A DNA stretch of 11,956 nucleotides from RUG563 sp024681215 (GTDB lineage Bacteria > Bacillota > Clostridia > Christensenellales > Aristaeellaceae), in assembly GCA_024681215.1 (NCBI GenBank), contig JAILBG010000137.1, positions 1 to 11,956 of the forward strand, in the 5' to 3' direction. The notes under the pieces are model-generated. The model was given only the letters and a program-made list of their open reading frames with translations. It had not been told where the DNA came from and searched no databases. How positions within the stretch are numbered: position 1 is the first letter of the stretch; each line of letters starts with the position of its first letter. Positions 5,833-11,956 of this stretch are shown here, one piece after another. The translations under genes were made by a program, and so were the position numbers.

Positions 5833-6333
5833 TTACTTCTGAATCCAGCCGACCGCGCCGCGCAGGCTGATGAGGTACCAGTCGCCCTCTTCCTTCAGGA
5901 TGGGGAGCCGGGCGTCCTTGCCCAGCAGCGCGACCTTCGGAGCGGCGGCGTCATTCCAGGCGTATACCGCCGTATCTTTCCCCGTCACATACCAGGCCGG
6001 GTTGATAACGATGTAGTCCGCGTTGATCCACCCGCTGGGCGAATCCTCGGCATCGCCGAGGGTAACATAGACAAATCCGTTTTCTTCCTTTGCCCCTTCC
6101 GGCATATCCGCGCCGACCACGATCGGCCGATCGCCGTAATTCAGGGTTTGCAGCGCTTTGGAAGAAGAATGGGGCTGCTCCCGCAGGGTGAGCTCTTCGC
6201 ACAGCACCACGGCGGGATACCCGATTTGCTGCCCCGGCTCGCAGGGCGGAATGATCTCCGCACAGACGGTTCCCACGCATCCCAGCGCCAGGATCAGCGC
6301 CGTCAGCATCGTCAGCCAGCCATACTTTTTCAT
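5833..6333 (-). CDS. small secreted protein with two SH3b-like domains
   Basis: The predicted exported protein has 166 residues. MKKYG is followed by a hydrophobic core, with cleavage likely after VCA (25). LALGC (Cys19) also fits a loose lipobox, so it could be a lipoprotein. Residues 40-110 look like a bacterial SH3 (SH3b) domain: LTLREQPHSSSKAL, then a Y-G-D turn, then SGWINADYIV. A second, shorter SH3b-like unit (114-165) ends in GDWYLISLRGAVGWIQK, the typical W-x-x-V/I...G-W-I signature. SH3b domains often bind peptidoglycan or cell-wall peptides, but no catalytic domain is attached. I chose the ATG at 6333 because GGGGAGG lies upstream and because it gives a clean signal peptide; the frame extends upstream into the kinase gene. 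It lies 49 bases after the kinase and 38 before the LRR gene, and probably shares their transcript. Confidence 0.8.
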   Translation of the reverse strand: MKKYGWLTMLTALILALGCVGTVCAEIIPPCEPGQQIGYPAVVLCEELTLREQPHSSSKALQTLNYGDRPIVVGADMPEGAKEENGFVYVTLGDAEDSPSGWINADYIVINPAWYVTGKDTAVYAWNDAAAPKVALLGKDARLPILKEEGDWYLISLRGAVGWIQK

Positions 6334-6382
6334 GTTCGTTATTCCTCCCCTTTTATTTTTTTCAGCCATAACGCCCGCAGGC

Positions 6383-7951
6383 TTACAGGCACCGGATGGC
6401 CGCGATTTCCACGGGCAGGGCCTTACGATAGCGCTCCAGGAACGCGGCAAAGCCCTGAATGTCCTCCGCGTCCGCCAGGAGGGTGGAGGCTTTGGCGTGG
6501 GCGAACACCTTGTGATCCAGGTAATCTTCCAGCTTTTCGCCGTCCTCCTTCCAGATCCGGTAGCCCGCCAGCAGGGCCATGCCGTAGGGGCCGCCCTCCC
6601 CGGCGGTCTCCATGACGGAGACGGGGGAGCCCACCGCGGCGCTGAGCATCCGCTGGCCCACCCCGGGGGTCTTGAAATAGCCGCCGTGGCCGTAGAGCTT
6701 GTCGATGGGCACGTTTTCTTCCTGGGTCAGGATGTCCAGGCCGATCTTCAGCGTGGCCAGGGCGGAGAGCAGATGGGTGCGCATGAAATTGGCCAGGGTC
6801 ATTTTCGCGTTTTCCGTCCGGGCGAACACGGGGCGGCCGGCGTCCAGATCGGTGACGCCTTCGCCGGAGAAGTAATTGTAGCTCAGCAGCCCGCCGCAGT
6901 CCTTGTCCCCCTCCAGGGCCTTGTTGAACAGCTTCACGTACAGATCGCCCTTGTTTACCTCCGCGCCGATGAGGGCGGAGAATTCGTGGAACAGGTTCAC
7001 CCAGGCGTTGATATCGCTGGTGCAGTTGTTGCAGTGCACCATGGCCACGGGCAGCCCCGCGGGGGTGGTGACCATGTCGATTTCCCGGTGCACGCCCAGG
7101 GGATGGTCCACCACGATCATGGCAAAATCGCTGGTGCCGGCGGATACGTTGCCCGTCCGGGCGCGGACGGAATTCGTGGCCGCCATGCCGGTGCCGGCGT
7201 CGCCCTCCGGGGGCGCGAAGGGGATGCCGGGCTTAAGATCGCCCGCCGGGTCCAGCAGCCGCGCGCCTTCTTCGGTGAGAGAGCCCGCGTCCTCCCCGGC
7301 GCCCAGCACTTTGGGCAGGATGCCCTCAAGACGCCAGGGATACCCGTCCTTTTCCGCCAGCGCGTCGAATTTGCGGATCATTTCCCGATCGTAGGAGCCG
7401 ATGGCGCTGTCGATGGGCATGATGCCGCTGGCCTCGCCCACGCCCAGCATCTTTTTCCCCGTAAGGCGGAAATGGATGTACCCCGCCAGGGTGGTCAGGT
7501 GGGCGATGTCCGGGACGTGCGCTTCTTTGTTCAGCATGGCCTGGCGCAGGTGGGCGATGCTCCAGCGCTGGGGGATGTTGAAGCCGAACAGCTCCGTCAG
7601 CTCCGCCGCAGCGGGGCCGGTGATGGTGTTGCGCCAGGTGCGGAATTCCGCCAGGGGTGTATCGTTCTGATCGAAGGGCAGATAGCCGTGCATCATGCCG
7701 GAAATGCCGATGGCGCCAACCGTTGTCAGCGTTTCGCCGAATTTTTCCTTTACGTCGCGTTTCAAGTCCGCAAAGCAGCTTTGCAGCCCCGTGTGGATGG
7801 CGTCCATGGAGTAGGTCCAGATCCCGTCCCGCAGCTGGTTTTCCCATTCGTGGCTGCCGGAGGCGATGGGGGCGTGGTCCCGCCCGATGAGGACGGCCTT
7901 GATGCGGGTGGAGCCGAATTCAATGCCCAGGGCCGTTTGCCGAAAATCCAT
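6383..7951 (-). CDS. FGGY-family carbohydrate kinase, probable L-ribulokinase
   Basis: The product is a 522-residue sugar kinase with the FGGY two-domain layout. The phosphate-1 motif LGIEFGSTRIKAVLIG is at 8-23, GISGMMHGYLPFD at 82-94, PPEGDAGTGM with the likely catalytic Asp251, NVSAGTS at 268-274, GHGGYFKTPG at 421-430 and the adenosine-site GEGGPYGMALLAG at 451-463. From memory it is closest to a clostridial group often labelled only 'ATPase' or 'FGGY kinase', which sits beside AraD/AraA and presumably replaces classical AraB. Its expected job is ATP-dependent phosphorylation of L-ribulose; xylulose or another ketose cannot be excluded. The ATG at 7951 has AGGGAGGAAATCGAT before it; an upstream in-frame ATG at 8008 lies in the promoter region. 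It is the first gene of the operon. Because the sequence is distant from classical AraB, I leave the symbol blank. Confidence 0.85.
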   Translation of the reverse strand: MDFRQTALGIEFGSTRIKAVLIGRDHAPIASGSHEWENQLRDGIWTYSMDAIHTGLQSCFADLKRDVKEKFGETLTTVGAIGISGMMHGYLPFDQNDTPLAEFRTWRNTITGPAAAELTELFGFNIPQRWSIAHLRQAMLNKEAHVPDIAHLTTLAGYIHFRLTGKKMLGVGEASGIMPIDSAIGSYDREMIRKFDALAEKDGYPWRLEGILPKVLGAGEDAGSLTEEGARLLDPAGDLKPGIPFAPPEGDAGTGMAATNSVRARTGNVSAGTSDFAMIVVDHPLGVHREIDMVTTPAGLPVAMVHCNNCTSDINAWVNLFHEFSALIGAEVNKGDLYVKLFNKALEGDKDCGGLLSYNYFSGEGVTDLDAGRPVFARTENAKMTLANFMRTHLLSALATLKIGLDILTQEENVPIDKLYGHGGYFKTPGVGQRMLSAAVGSPVSVMETAGEGGPYGMALLAGYRIWKEDGEKLEDYLDHKVFAHAKASTLLADAEDIQGFAAFLERYRKALPVEIAAIRCL

Positions 7952-8007
7952 ATCGATTTCCTCCCTTTGATCGTGTGTCGCTGTTCCTGTCGGTATGATT
8001 TGCTTCA

Positions 8008-8036
8008 AATATAGAGGGTTTTCCCGAAAAAGTCAA
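8008..8036 (-). promoter_or_regulatory. promoter of the kinase-SH3b-LRR-epimerase operon
   Basis: The minus strand shows TTGACT (8031-8036), a 17-base spacer and TATATT (8008-8013), each one base from consensus. Transcription would start near 8001, about 50 nt before the kinase ATG. It begins only 17 bases after the mutase stop codon, with no terminator between, so the operon may also be read through from the mutase gene. I see no clear long palindromic operator. Confidence 0.72.
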
Positions 8037-8053
8037 TAGACGCCATGGCCAAA

Positions 8054-9166
8054 TCAGCCCAGCGTTTCTTTTGCTTTTTCCAGCGCGGAAAGGATCACCT
8101 GGTCCATGTCGTAATACCGGTATTCCCCCAGCCGCCCGCCGAAGAGCACATTGCTTTCCCTGTCGGCCAGTTTGCGGTATTCCTGATACAGCTTCCCGTT
8201 CTTTTCGTCGTTCACGGGGTAATAGGGCTCGTCCCCGGGCCGCCATTCCGAGCTGTATTCCCGGGAGATCACCGTCTTTGGCAGGTCGTTCCCGTTTTCG
8301 TCCCGGCCGAACTCGAACCATTTGTGCTCGATGATGCGGGTGAAGGGCGTTTCGCCGTCGGTGTAATTGACGGCGGCGTTGCCCTGGAAATTGGGAATAT
8401 CCAGCAGCTCCGTTTCAAACCGCACGGAGCGGTATTCCAGATTCCCCAGCCGGTAGCCGAAATAGGCGTCGATGGGCCCGGTGTAGATCACCTTCCGGGC
8501 CATGGCGTCCCAGCGCGGTTTGTCCATAAGGTAATCCACCCCCAGGCGCACCTCCGCGCCCTCCAGCATCCGGGAGACCATTTTCGTGTATCCCCCCACC
8601 GGGATGCCCTGGTAGAGGGCGTTGAAGTAATTGTTGTCGAAGGTCAGCCGCACGGGCAGGCGCTTGATGATGAAGGCGGGCAGATCCGTGCATTTGCGGC
8701 CCCACTGCTTTTCCGTGTAGCCCTTGATCAGCTTTTCGTAAATATCCCGGCCCACCAGGGAGATGGCCTGCTCCTCCAGGTTCCGGGGTTCATGGGTGAT
8801 TTCCTTTCGCTGCTCCGCGATTTTTGCCGCCGCTTCCGCAGGCGTGGTCACCCCCCACATCCGGTTGAAGGTGTACATATTGAAGGGCAGGGAATACAAT
8901 TCCCCGCGGTAATTGGCCACCGGGGAATTGGTGAAGCGGTTGAAGGCGGCGAAGCGCTGCACGTATTCCCACACCGGGGCGCTGTTGGTGTGGAAGATGT
9001 GGGCCCCGTACCGGTGCACGTGGATGCCCTCCACGTCCTCGGTGTACACGTTCCCGCCGATGTGCGGGCGCTTTTCGATCACCAGCGCCTTTTTGCCCCT
9101 TTCGGCGGCCTGCTGCGCGAACACGGCGCCGTACAGCCCGGCGCCGACGACGAGATAATCCAGCAT
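8054..9166 (-). CDS. glf: UDP-galactopyranose mutase
   Basis: This FAD-dependent enzyme interconverts UDP-galactopyranose and UDP-galactofuranose, the donor for galactofuranose in capsules, exopolysaccharides and other surface glycans. Length is 370, as in bacterial homologues. The N-terminal dinucleotide motif VGAGLYG is at 7-13 with Glu31 at the end of strand 2. The mutase signature HRYGAHIFHT is at 51-60, followed by YSLPFNMYTFNRMWG. YTEKQWGR carries the substrate-stacking Trp155, with Arg169/Arg173 next (IKRLPVR), PYYPVND at 314-320, and the C-terminal FAD site GRLGEYRYYDMDQ (344-356) with its conserved Arg. GGAGAGG precedes the ATG, and an extended -10 promoter lies upstream. No other glycan genes are visible, so it is not in an obvious polysaccharide cluster here. 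Confidence 0.95.
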   Translation of the reverse strand: MLDYLVVGAGLYGAVFAQQAAERGKKALVIEKRPHIGGNVYTEDVEGIHVHRYGAHIFHTNSAPVWEYVQRFAAFNRFTNSPVANYRGELYSLPFNMYTFNRMWGVTTPAEAAAKIAEQRKEITHEPRNLEEQAISLVGRDIYEKLIKGYTEKQWGRKCTDLPAFIIKRLPVRLTFDNNYFNALYQGIPVGGYTKMVSRMLEGAEVRLGVDYLMDKPRWDAMARKVIYTGPIDAYFGYRLGNLEYRSVRFETELLDIPNFQGNAAVNYTDGETPFTRIIEHKWFEFGRDENGNDLPKTVISREYSSEWRPGDEPYYPVNDEKNGKLYQEYRKLADRESNVLFGGRLGEYRYYDMDQVILSALEKAKETLG

Positions 9167-9207
9167 CTTTTCCTCTCCTCCGTATTTTTGATCTGGTACG
9201 CGCTTTC

Positions 9208-9236
9208 ATGATAGCACGTTCCGCGTCTTCACGCAA
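9208..9236 (-). promoter_or_regulatory. promoter of glf with extended -10
   Basis: The minus strand has TTGCGT (9231-9236), 17 bases and TATCAT (9208-9213), preceded by TGC, which makes an extended -10. The leader to the mutase ATG would be about 35 nt. The opposite-strand promoter at 9251-9279 begins 15 bases away, so the pair forms a compact divergent control region. Confidence 0.62.
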
Positions 9237-9250
9237 GCGTTCCAGAAGGC

Positions 9251-9279
9251 TTGACAATTCGCCGGAAAAGCCTTAAAAT
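9251..9279 (+). promoter_or_regulatory. promoter of the membrane-protein pair
   Basis: TTGACA (9251-9256), 17 bases and TAAAAT (9274-9279): the -35 is perfect and the -10 has one change. Transcription would start near 9286, about 42 nt before the GTG start. Confidence 0.75.
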
Positions 9280-9327
9280 CTAAGCAAAAGTTGCAAATGC
9301 GACAAAATATGACGGGAGGGATTCCTT

Positions 9328-10041
9328 GTGCAAGCTGCATTCAAGCAAAGGTGGAGAGGCTGCCTGATCATTCTGATCATCGCGCTGGCGTGTCTGCTGG
9401 TCAGTGCGGTGTTTTCCGAAACAGGCTATTTTCGCGCCCGGTTCACGTTCAATACGGTCCTGCGCATCCTGATGAACCTGGTGGGGGGCGTCATCGTGTT
9501 GGGCAGCGTCGCGCTGTCGCTGCGCTACTCCTACCAGGGGCGGCGGTACGCCTCCGTGGTGTTTTCCTCCGTATTCGGCATCGTGATGCTGGCCCTGGCG
9601 GTATCCTCCTTCTGGCAAACCGTTCCCTACGTTACCTTCCGGAACAGCGATGGCATCCGGTGCCTGATTTCGCTGGTGCAATACGTGTGCGTCGCGCTCA
9701 TCGCCGTGGACTTTTACGTGTTTTCCCATATCGCGCCGCGCTATAACGGCAGCGCCTGCGGCGTGGCGGCCCTGGCGCTGGCCATCCTGTATACGCTGTG
9801 CAGCCTGGGCGTGTTCGTCTGGAGCCTGATCGAATACCTGAAGGTGGACAGCTTCGGCGATATCGCGCTGCCCCAGGCGGCGAGCCTGCTCAGTATCCTG
9901 GTCCTGGCGCTGGCGTTTTTTGCCGTCGCCATCGGCATGCTGCCCGCCGGACGCGCCCGCCGCAAGCCGGTGAAGGCGGAGGGTTCCATGTTCCCGGTGC
10001 TGGATAACTACCGCGAAAAGCTCAGGAAGGAGCGTGCGTAA
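9328..10041 (+). CDS. unrecognised integral membrane protein, six predicted helices
   Basis: I do not recognise the family. The 237-residue protein has six hydrophobic segments, at about 12-29, 44-66, 74-96, 112-133, 144-168 and 184-206, joined by short loops. A basic cytoplasmic-type tail follows (RARRKPVKAEG...REKLRKERA). There is no signal peptide, no enzyme motif and no obvious transporter signature. The start is GTG at 9328, set by GGGAGGG seven bases upstream and by a good promoter. It is followed after one base by a second small membrane protein, and AAGGAG inside its own last codons serves that gene, so the two are translationally linked and probably act together. Confidence 0.8.
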   Translation: MQAAFKQRWRGCLIILIIALACLLVSAVFSETGYFRARFTFNTVLRILMNLVGGVIVLGSVALSLRYSYQGRRYASVVFSSVFGIVMLALAVSSFWQTVPYVTFRNSDGIRCLISLVQYVCVALIAVDFYVFSHIAPRYNGSACGVAALALAILYTLCSLGVFVWSLIEYLKVDSFGDIALPQAASLLSILVLALAFFAVAIGMLPAGRARRKPVKAEGSMFPVLDNYREKLRKERA

Positions 10042-10042
10042 G

Positions 10043-10450
10043 ATGTATCGCAATTTAGGGCATAAAATCAAAACCATCGCCAAGGTCCTTCGCTGGGTCA
10101 ACTTCGCGGCCGGGGAGGCCGTCGGCGCCATCATGCTGCTGTATAACAATCCCGATTTCCAGCGCGCGCTGATAGGCGCCGCCATCATGGCCCTGGCGCC
10201 GCTGCTGGGGTGGATCCTTTCCCTGATCATCTACACCATCGGCCACTTGGTGGAAAACAGCGACATCCGCACCGATCTGGCCATCCGGCAGTACGCCGCG
10301 CTGCGCTCCGCCGGCCCGGCGGCGCCCAAGGCCGCCCCCGTTCAGGGCGCAGACGCCGCGCAGCAGTCCGCTCCGCAGCAGTCCGCACCGCAGCACCAGG
10401 CCCCGCAGGCGCAGCAGACCGCCTCCCGGCCGTCCTGGGGCCAATACTGA
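10043..10450 (+). CDS. small membrane protein with Ala/Gln/Pro-rich tail
   Basis: The 135-residue protein has two hydrophobic segments (about 16-34 and 42-70), then a polar stretch (NSDIRTDLAIRQYAALRS) and a low-complexity tail (about 90-130) rich in Ala, Gln and Pro with short QQSAPQ repeats. The core pattern KIKTIAKVLRW ... GWILSLIIYTIGHLVENSD resembles, from memory, a widespread clostridial family of small membrane proteins with a 'W..S...YG.GELVEN' signature; no function is known to me. I chose the ATG at 10043 over the GTG at 10034 because AAGGAG lies 10 bases before the ATG but only 1 base before the GTG. It is separated from the upstream membrane-protein stop by one base. Confidence 0.75.
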   Translation: MYRNLGHKIKTIAKVLRWVNFAAGEAVGAIMLLYNNPDFQRALIGAAIMALAPLLGWILSLIIYTIGHLVENSDIRTDLAIRQYAALRSAGPAAPKAAPVQGADAAQQSAPQQSAPQHQAPQAQQTASRPSWGQY

Positions 10451-10473
10451 TCCATCGGAATTTCTCAAAAAAA

Positions 10474-10508
10474 CGCCCGTCCTGCGATGAACAGGACGGG
10501 CGCTTTTT
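10474..10508. terminator. bidirectional intrinsic terminator
   Basis: CGCCCGTCCTG (10474-10484) pairs perfectly with CAGGACGGGCG (10492-10502) around a 7-base loop. It has T5 on the plus strand and a T7 tract on the minus strand, and lies between convergent genes. Confidence 0.92.
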
Positions 10509-10513
10509 ACGGA

Positions 10514-10801
10514 TCAGAATTCAAAATCGCAGGCCGCCGACGCGGTGCGCACCTCGTGCATCCGCTTTTTCACCGGCAGGTGCACCGGATGGTTCTGGTA
10601 GGCGTCGAAGGCCGCCCGGGTGTCGAACACGGTGATGAGCGCCAGGTCCCAGCTCCGGTCGCTGTGCAGGAAATCCTGCCCGGCCTCCAGGTCCAGCATG
10701 CCTTCGATCTTGCCCTTCATGCCGTAGAAGTTTTTCACCAGCTGGGGGATCTCATCCTTGAATTCATCCTTGATTTTGAACATCACGATATGACGGATCA
10801 T
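10514..10801 (-). CDS. Dabb-family (stress-responsive alpha/beta barrel) protein
   Basis: The 95-residue protein opens MIRHIVMFKIKDEF and contains SWDLALITVFDTRAAFDAYQNHPVHLPVKK, the signature of the Dabb dimeric ferredoxin-like barrel family (PF07876). Length equals a single domain. Family members include stress-induced proteins and a few small-molecule cyclases, but most bacterial ones have no known role. The conserved late His (in NHPVH) is present. GAGGAGG precedes the ATG, and the start overlaps the upstream stop by four bases (ATGA), so it is translationally coupled to the acetyltransferase/C_GCAxxG_C_C gene. Confidence 0.88.
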   Translation of the reverse strand: MIRHIVMFKIKDEFKDEIPQLVKNFYGMKGKIEGMLDLEAGQDFLHSDRSWDLALITVFDTRAAFDAYQNHPVHLPVKKRMHEVRTASAACDFEF

Positions 10802-11718
10802 GGCTTTTCCTCCTCGCTTTTCATTTCGCCGAGCATTTCATCCAGGATGGCCGCGGCCCGCTCCGCCAGCTTCAGGCAGGGGCGGCGGGCGTAAAATTCC
10901 GGCGTCCGGGGCTCGGGAAGGGGGCCGGGGGTCACCGGCACGTTTTTGAGCAGCTCCCGGCACACGATGGCCCCGTTTTCCTCCCGGAAGCGCCGGGCGT
11001 ATTCCTGTACCAGGCGGTAGTGCGCCGCCTTTTTCCCGGGATCCCCGGGCTCGCTGTATCCCCGCAGCACCCCCAGGGCCAGGAGCGCGCCGCTCATGGT
11101 GCCGCACACCTCCCGGAGCCTTCCCATGCCGCCCCCGAAGGAGGAGGCCAAGCGCGCCGCGGCGTCGATCTCCAGCCCGGTTTCATCGCAGAAGGCGCAG
11201 AACACCGCCTGGGCGCAGTTATAGCCTTCCATGAACAGCCGCCTGGCTTCCTGCGCGTGATCCATGGGATTCGTCTCCTTCCGCAACGCAAATCCGATTT
11301 CGCTCAGTTTGTCCGTAATGGCGTTCCTCCTGCCCGTCTCCCGAAAGCCCATCCGCCGGTACAGCCTTTCCGCGCCCGCGTTGTTTTCCAATATCCACAG
11401 CGTGGGCACGCCCGCACATTGCGCGATGGCAAATTGCAGCAGGCGGGTCCCAAAGCCCCGGTTCTGCCTTTCGGGAAGCACGTAAAGGTCCTCGATCAGG
11501 CTGCCGGTCACGGAAACAAGGCCGACCGGTCCGTCCGCGAGCAGCATAAACAGCCGGCTCCCGCCCGCCATTTTCTTTTGCAGGTACTCCATCTGGCGCT
11601 CCGGGGTATGCCGCGCGACGAAATCGGGGGCGCAGAAGCCGCGGTGCGAGGCCTGCCAGGATGCGGAATGGACGGCGGCGGCCTCGCGAATGTTGGTTGA
11701 ATCAACGGCTGTGATCAT
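10798..11718 (-). CDS. fusion of GNAT N-acetyltransferase and C_GCAxxG_C_C family protein
   Basis: Residues 1-148 (numbered from the ATG at 11718) form a GNAT acetyltransferase. Motif A is LIEDLYVLPERQNRGFGTRLLQFA with the acetyl-CoA loop R/Q-x-x-G-x-G, followed by WILENNAGAERLYRRMGFRETGR, the usual C-terminal motif B. Residues 152-306 form a complete C_GCAxxG_C_C protein: GYNCAQAVF, SSFGGGMGRLREVCGTMSGALLALG, then two further cysteines (Cys168, 205, 253, 281). That family is thought to be redox-related or metal-binding, often beside transporters or oxidoreductases; its activity is not established. The fusion is unusual: both halves are normally separate proteins, and a ribosome site plus ATG sits at the junction. 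The alternative start is TTG at 11730, with GGGAG seven bases before it; I favour the ATG because MITAVDSTNI is a typical GNAT beginning. The GNAT substrate cannot be inferred. Confidence 0.82.
   Translation of the reverse strand: MITAVDSTNIREAAAVHSASWQASHRGFCAPDFVARHTPERQMEYLQKKMAGGSRLFMLLADGPVGLVSVTGSLIEDLYVLPERQNRGFGTRLLQFAIAQCAGVPTLWILENNAGAERLYRRMGFRETGRRNAITDKLSEIGFALRKETNPMDHAQEARRLFMEGYNCAQAVFCAFCDETGLEIDAAARLASSFGGGMGRLREVCGTMSGALLALGVLRGYSEPGDPGKKAAHYRLVQEYARRFREENGAIVCRELLKNVPVTPGPLPEPRTPEFYARRPCLKLAERAAAILDEMLGEMKSEEEKP
11263..11280 (-). promoter_or_regulatory. internal ribosome-binding site and ATG at the fusion junction
   Basis: AAGGAGA (11274-11280 on the minus strand) lies 8 bases before an in-frame ATG at 11265, which begins MDHAQEARRLF, a natural N terminus for a standalone 155-residue C_GCAxxG_C_C protein. 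The site encodes the linker KETN of the fusion. It suggests either translation of a separate short product or a recent loss of the stop codon between two genes. Confidence 0.6.
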
Positions 11719-11726
11719 TTTCCATC

Positions 11727-11762
11727 TCAAAAGAAGGCTCCCGAAGTCGCCCCCGGGAGCCT
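11727..11762 (-). terminator. terminator of the GGGtGRT-family gene
   Basis: On the minus strand AGGCTCCCG pairs with CGGGAGCCT (stem arms 11735-11743 and 11754-11762), followed by TCTTTTG. It begins 16 bases after the stop of the upstream gene and ends 8 bases before the ATG of the acetyltransferase fusion; the alternative TTG start at 11730 lies inside its T tract. No separate promoter for the downstream gene is visible between them. Confidence 0.75.
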
Positions 11763-11778
11763 GCGTGATCGGATTGGA

Positions 11779-11956
11779 TTATTTGCTCATGGCCTGCTGC
11801 ACGGCCACGGCGACTGCCACGGTCATGCCCACCATGGGGTTGTTGCCCGCGCCCAGGAAGCCCATCATTTCCACGTGGGCAGGCACGGAGGAGGAGCCGG
11901 CGAACTGCGCGTCGGAGTGCATGCGGCCCATGGTGTCGGTCATGCCGTAGGAGGCG
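11779..11956 (-). CDS. GGGtGRT-family protein, C-terminal part (cut by window edge)
   Basis: The last 58 residues are visible: ASYGMTDTMGRMHSDAQFAG, then SSVPAHVEMMGFLGAGNNP, then MVGMTVAVAVAVQQAMSK and TAA at 11779-11781. From memory this is the conserved end of the GGGtGRT protein, a strongly conserved protein of about 330 residues found in Clostridia and other anaerobes, whose function is unassigned. The name-giving GGGTGRT motif would lie a few residues upstream, outside the window. The tail has a Gly/Ala/Val-rich helix. A terminator follows its stop, and the fusion gene lies downstream on the same strand. Confidence 0.8.
   Translation of the reverse strand, partial: ASYGMTDTMGRMHSDAQFAGSSSVPAHVEMMGFLGAGNNPMVGMTVAVAVAVQQAMSK

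Noticed and set aside
6158..8014. 618-codon open frame on the plus strand opposite the FGGY kinase
   Set aside because: It is antisense to a kinase with intact motifs, its product has biased composition, and it has no ribosome site or promoter of its own.
9280..10230. 316-codon minus-strand frame opposite the membrane-protein pair
   Set aside because: Its product is Gln/His/Arg-rich and without domains. The plus-strand genes have promoter, ribosome sites and hydrophobic helices.

Overview
The window looks like chromosomal DNA from a GC-rich member of the Clostridia (Bacillota), probably gut-associated. The reasons are strong AGGAGG-type ribosome sites, consensus sigma-A promoters, a GGGtGRT-family protein, a C_GCAxxG_C_C protein, a BspA-type leucine-rich-repeat protein, and a clostridial FGGY kinase paired with AraD. 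No species can be named from sequence alone. The high GC makes long antisense open frames common; I treated these as shadows.

Layout. (1) 1-515: the last 20 codons of what looks like a tyrosine integrase, then short direct repeats and a hairpin, then a tRNA-Ala(CGC) gene on the minus strand with encoded CCA. This resembles the edge of an integrated element lying to the left, followed by a set of terminator hairpins. (2) 516-3298: a two-domain alpha/beta hydrolase (minus) and a D-lactate dehydrogenase (plus), transcribed divergently from two promoters whose -10 boxes overlap. (3) 3299-3865: a 567-base gene-free stretch between convergent genes, holding a terminator and a cluster of five palindromic REP-like elements, two of them inside an 88%-identical 112-base duplication. 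(4) 3866-7951: a tight minus-strand operon, FGGY kinase (probable L-ribulokinase) - secreted SH3b-like protein - secreted BspA-type LRR protein - L-ribulose-5-phosphate 4-epimerase. Two exported proteins therefore sit inside a sugar catabolic pair. (5) 8054-9166: UDP-galactopyranose mutase (minus), immediately upstream of the kinase operon, which has its own good promoter. (6) 9328-10450: a plus-strand pair of unrecognised membrane proteins with a consensus promoter and a bidirectional terminator. (7) 10514-11956: minus strand, a Dabb-domain protein overlapping by 4 bases a fused GNAT acetyltransferase/C_GCAxxG_C_C gene, then the C-terminal end of a GGGtGRT-family protein.

How the genes fit together: region 4 would convert L-ribulose to L-ribulose-5-phosphate and then D-xylulose-5-phosphate (arabinose use). 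The isomerase and transporter are not in the window. UDP-galactofuranose made by the mutase would feed surface glycans. The D-lactate dehydrogenase re-oxidises NADH in fermentation. I see no CRISPR array, toxin-antitoxin pair or obvious defence system. The most unusual items are the interrupted ara pair, the fused GNAT/C_GCAxxG_C_C gene that keeps an internal ribosome site, the degenerate first domain of the hydrolase, the overlapping divergent promoters and the REP cluster.
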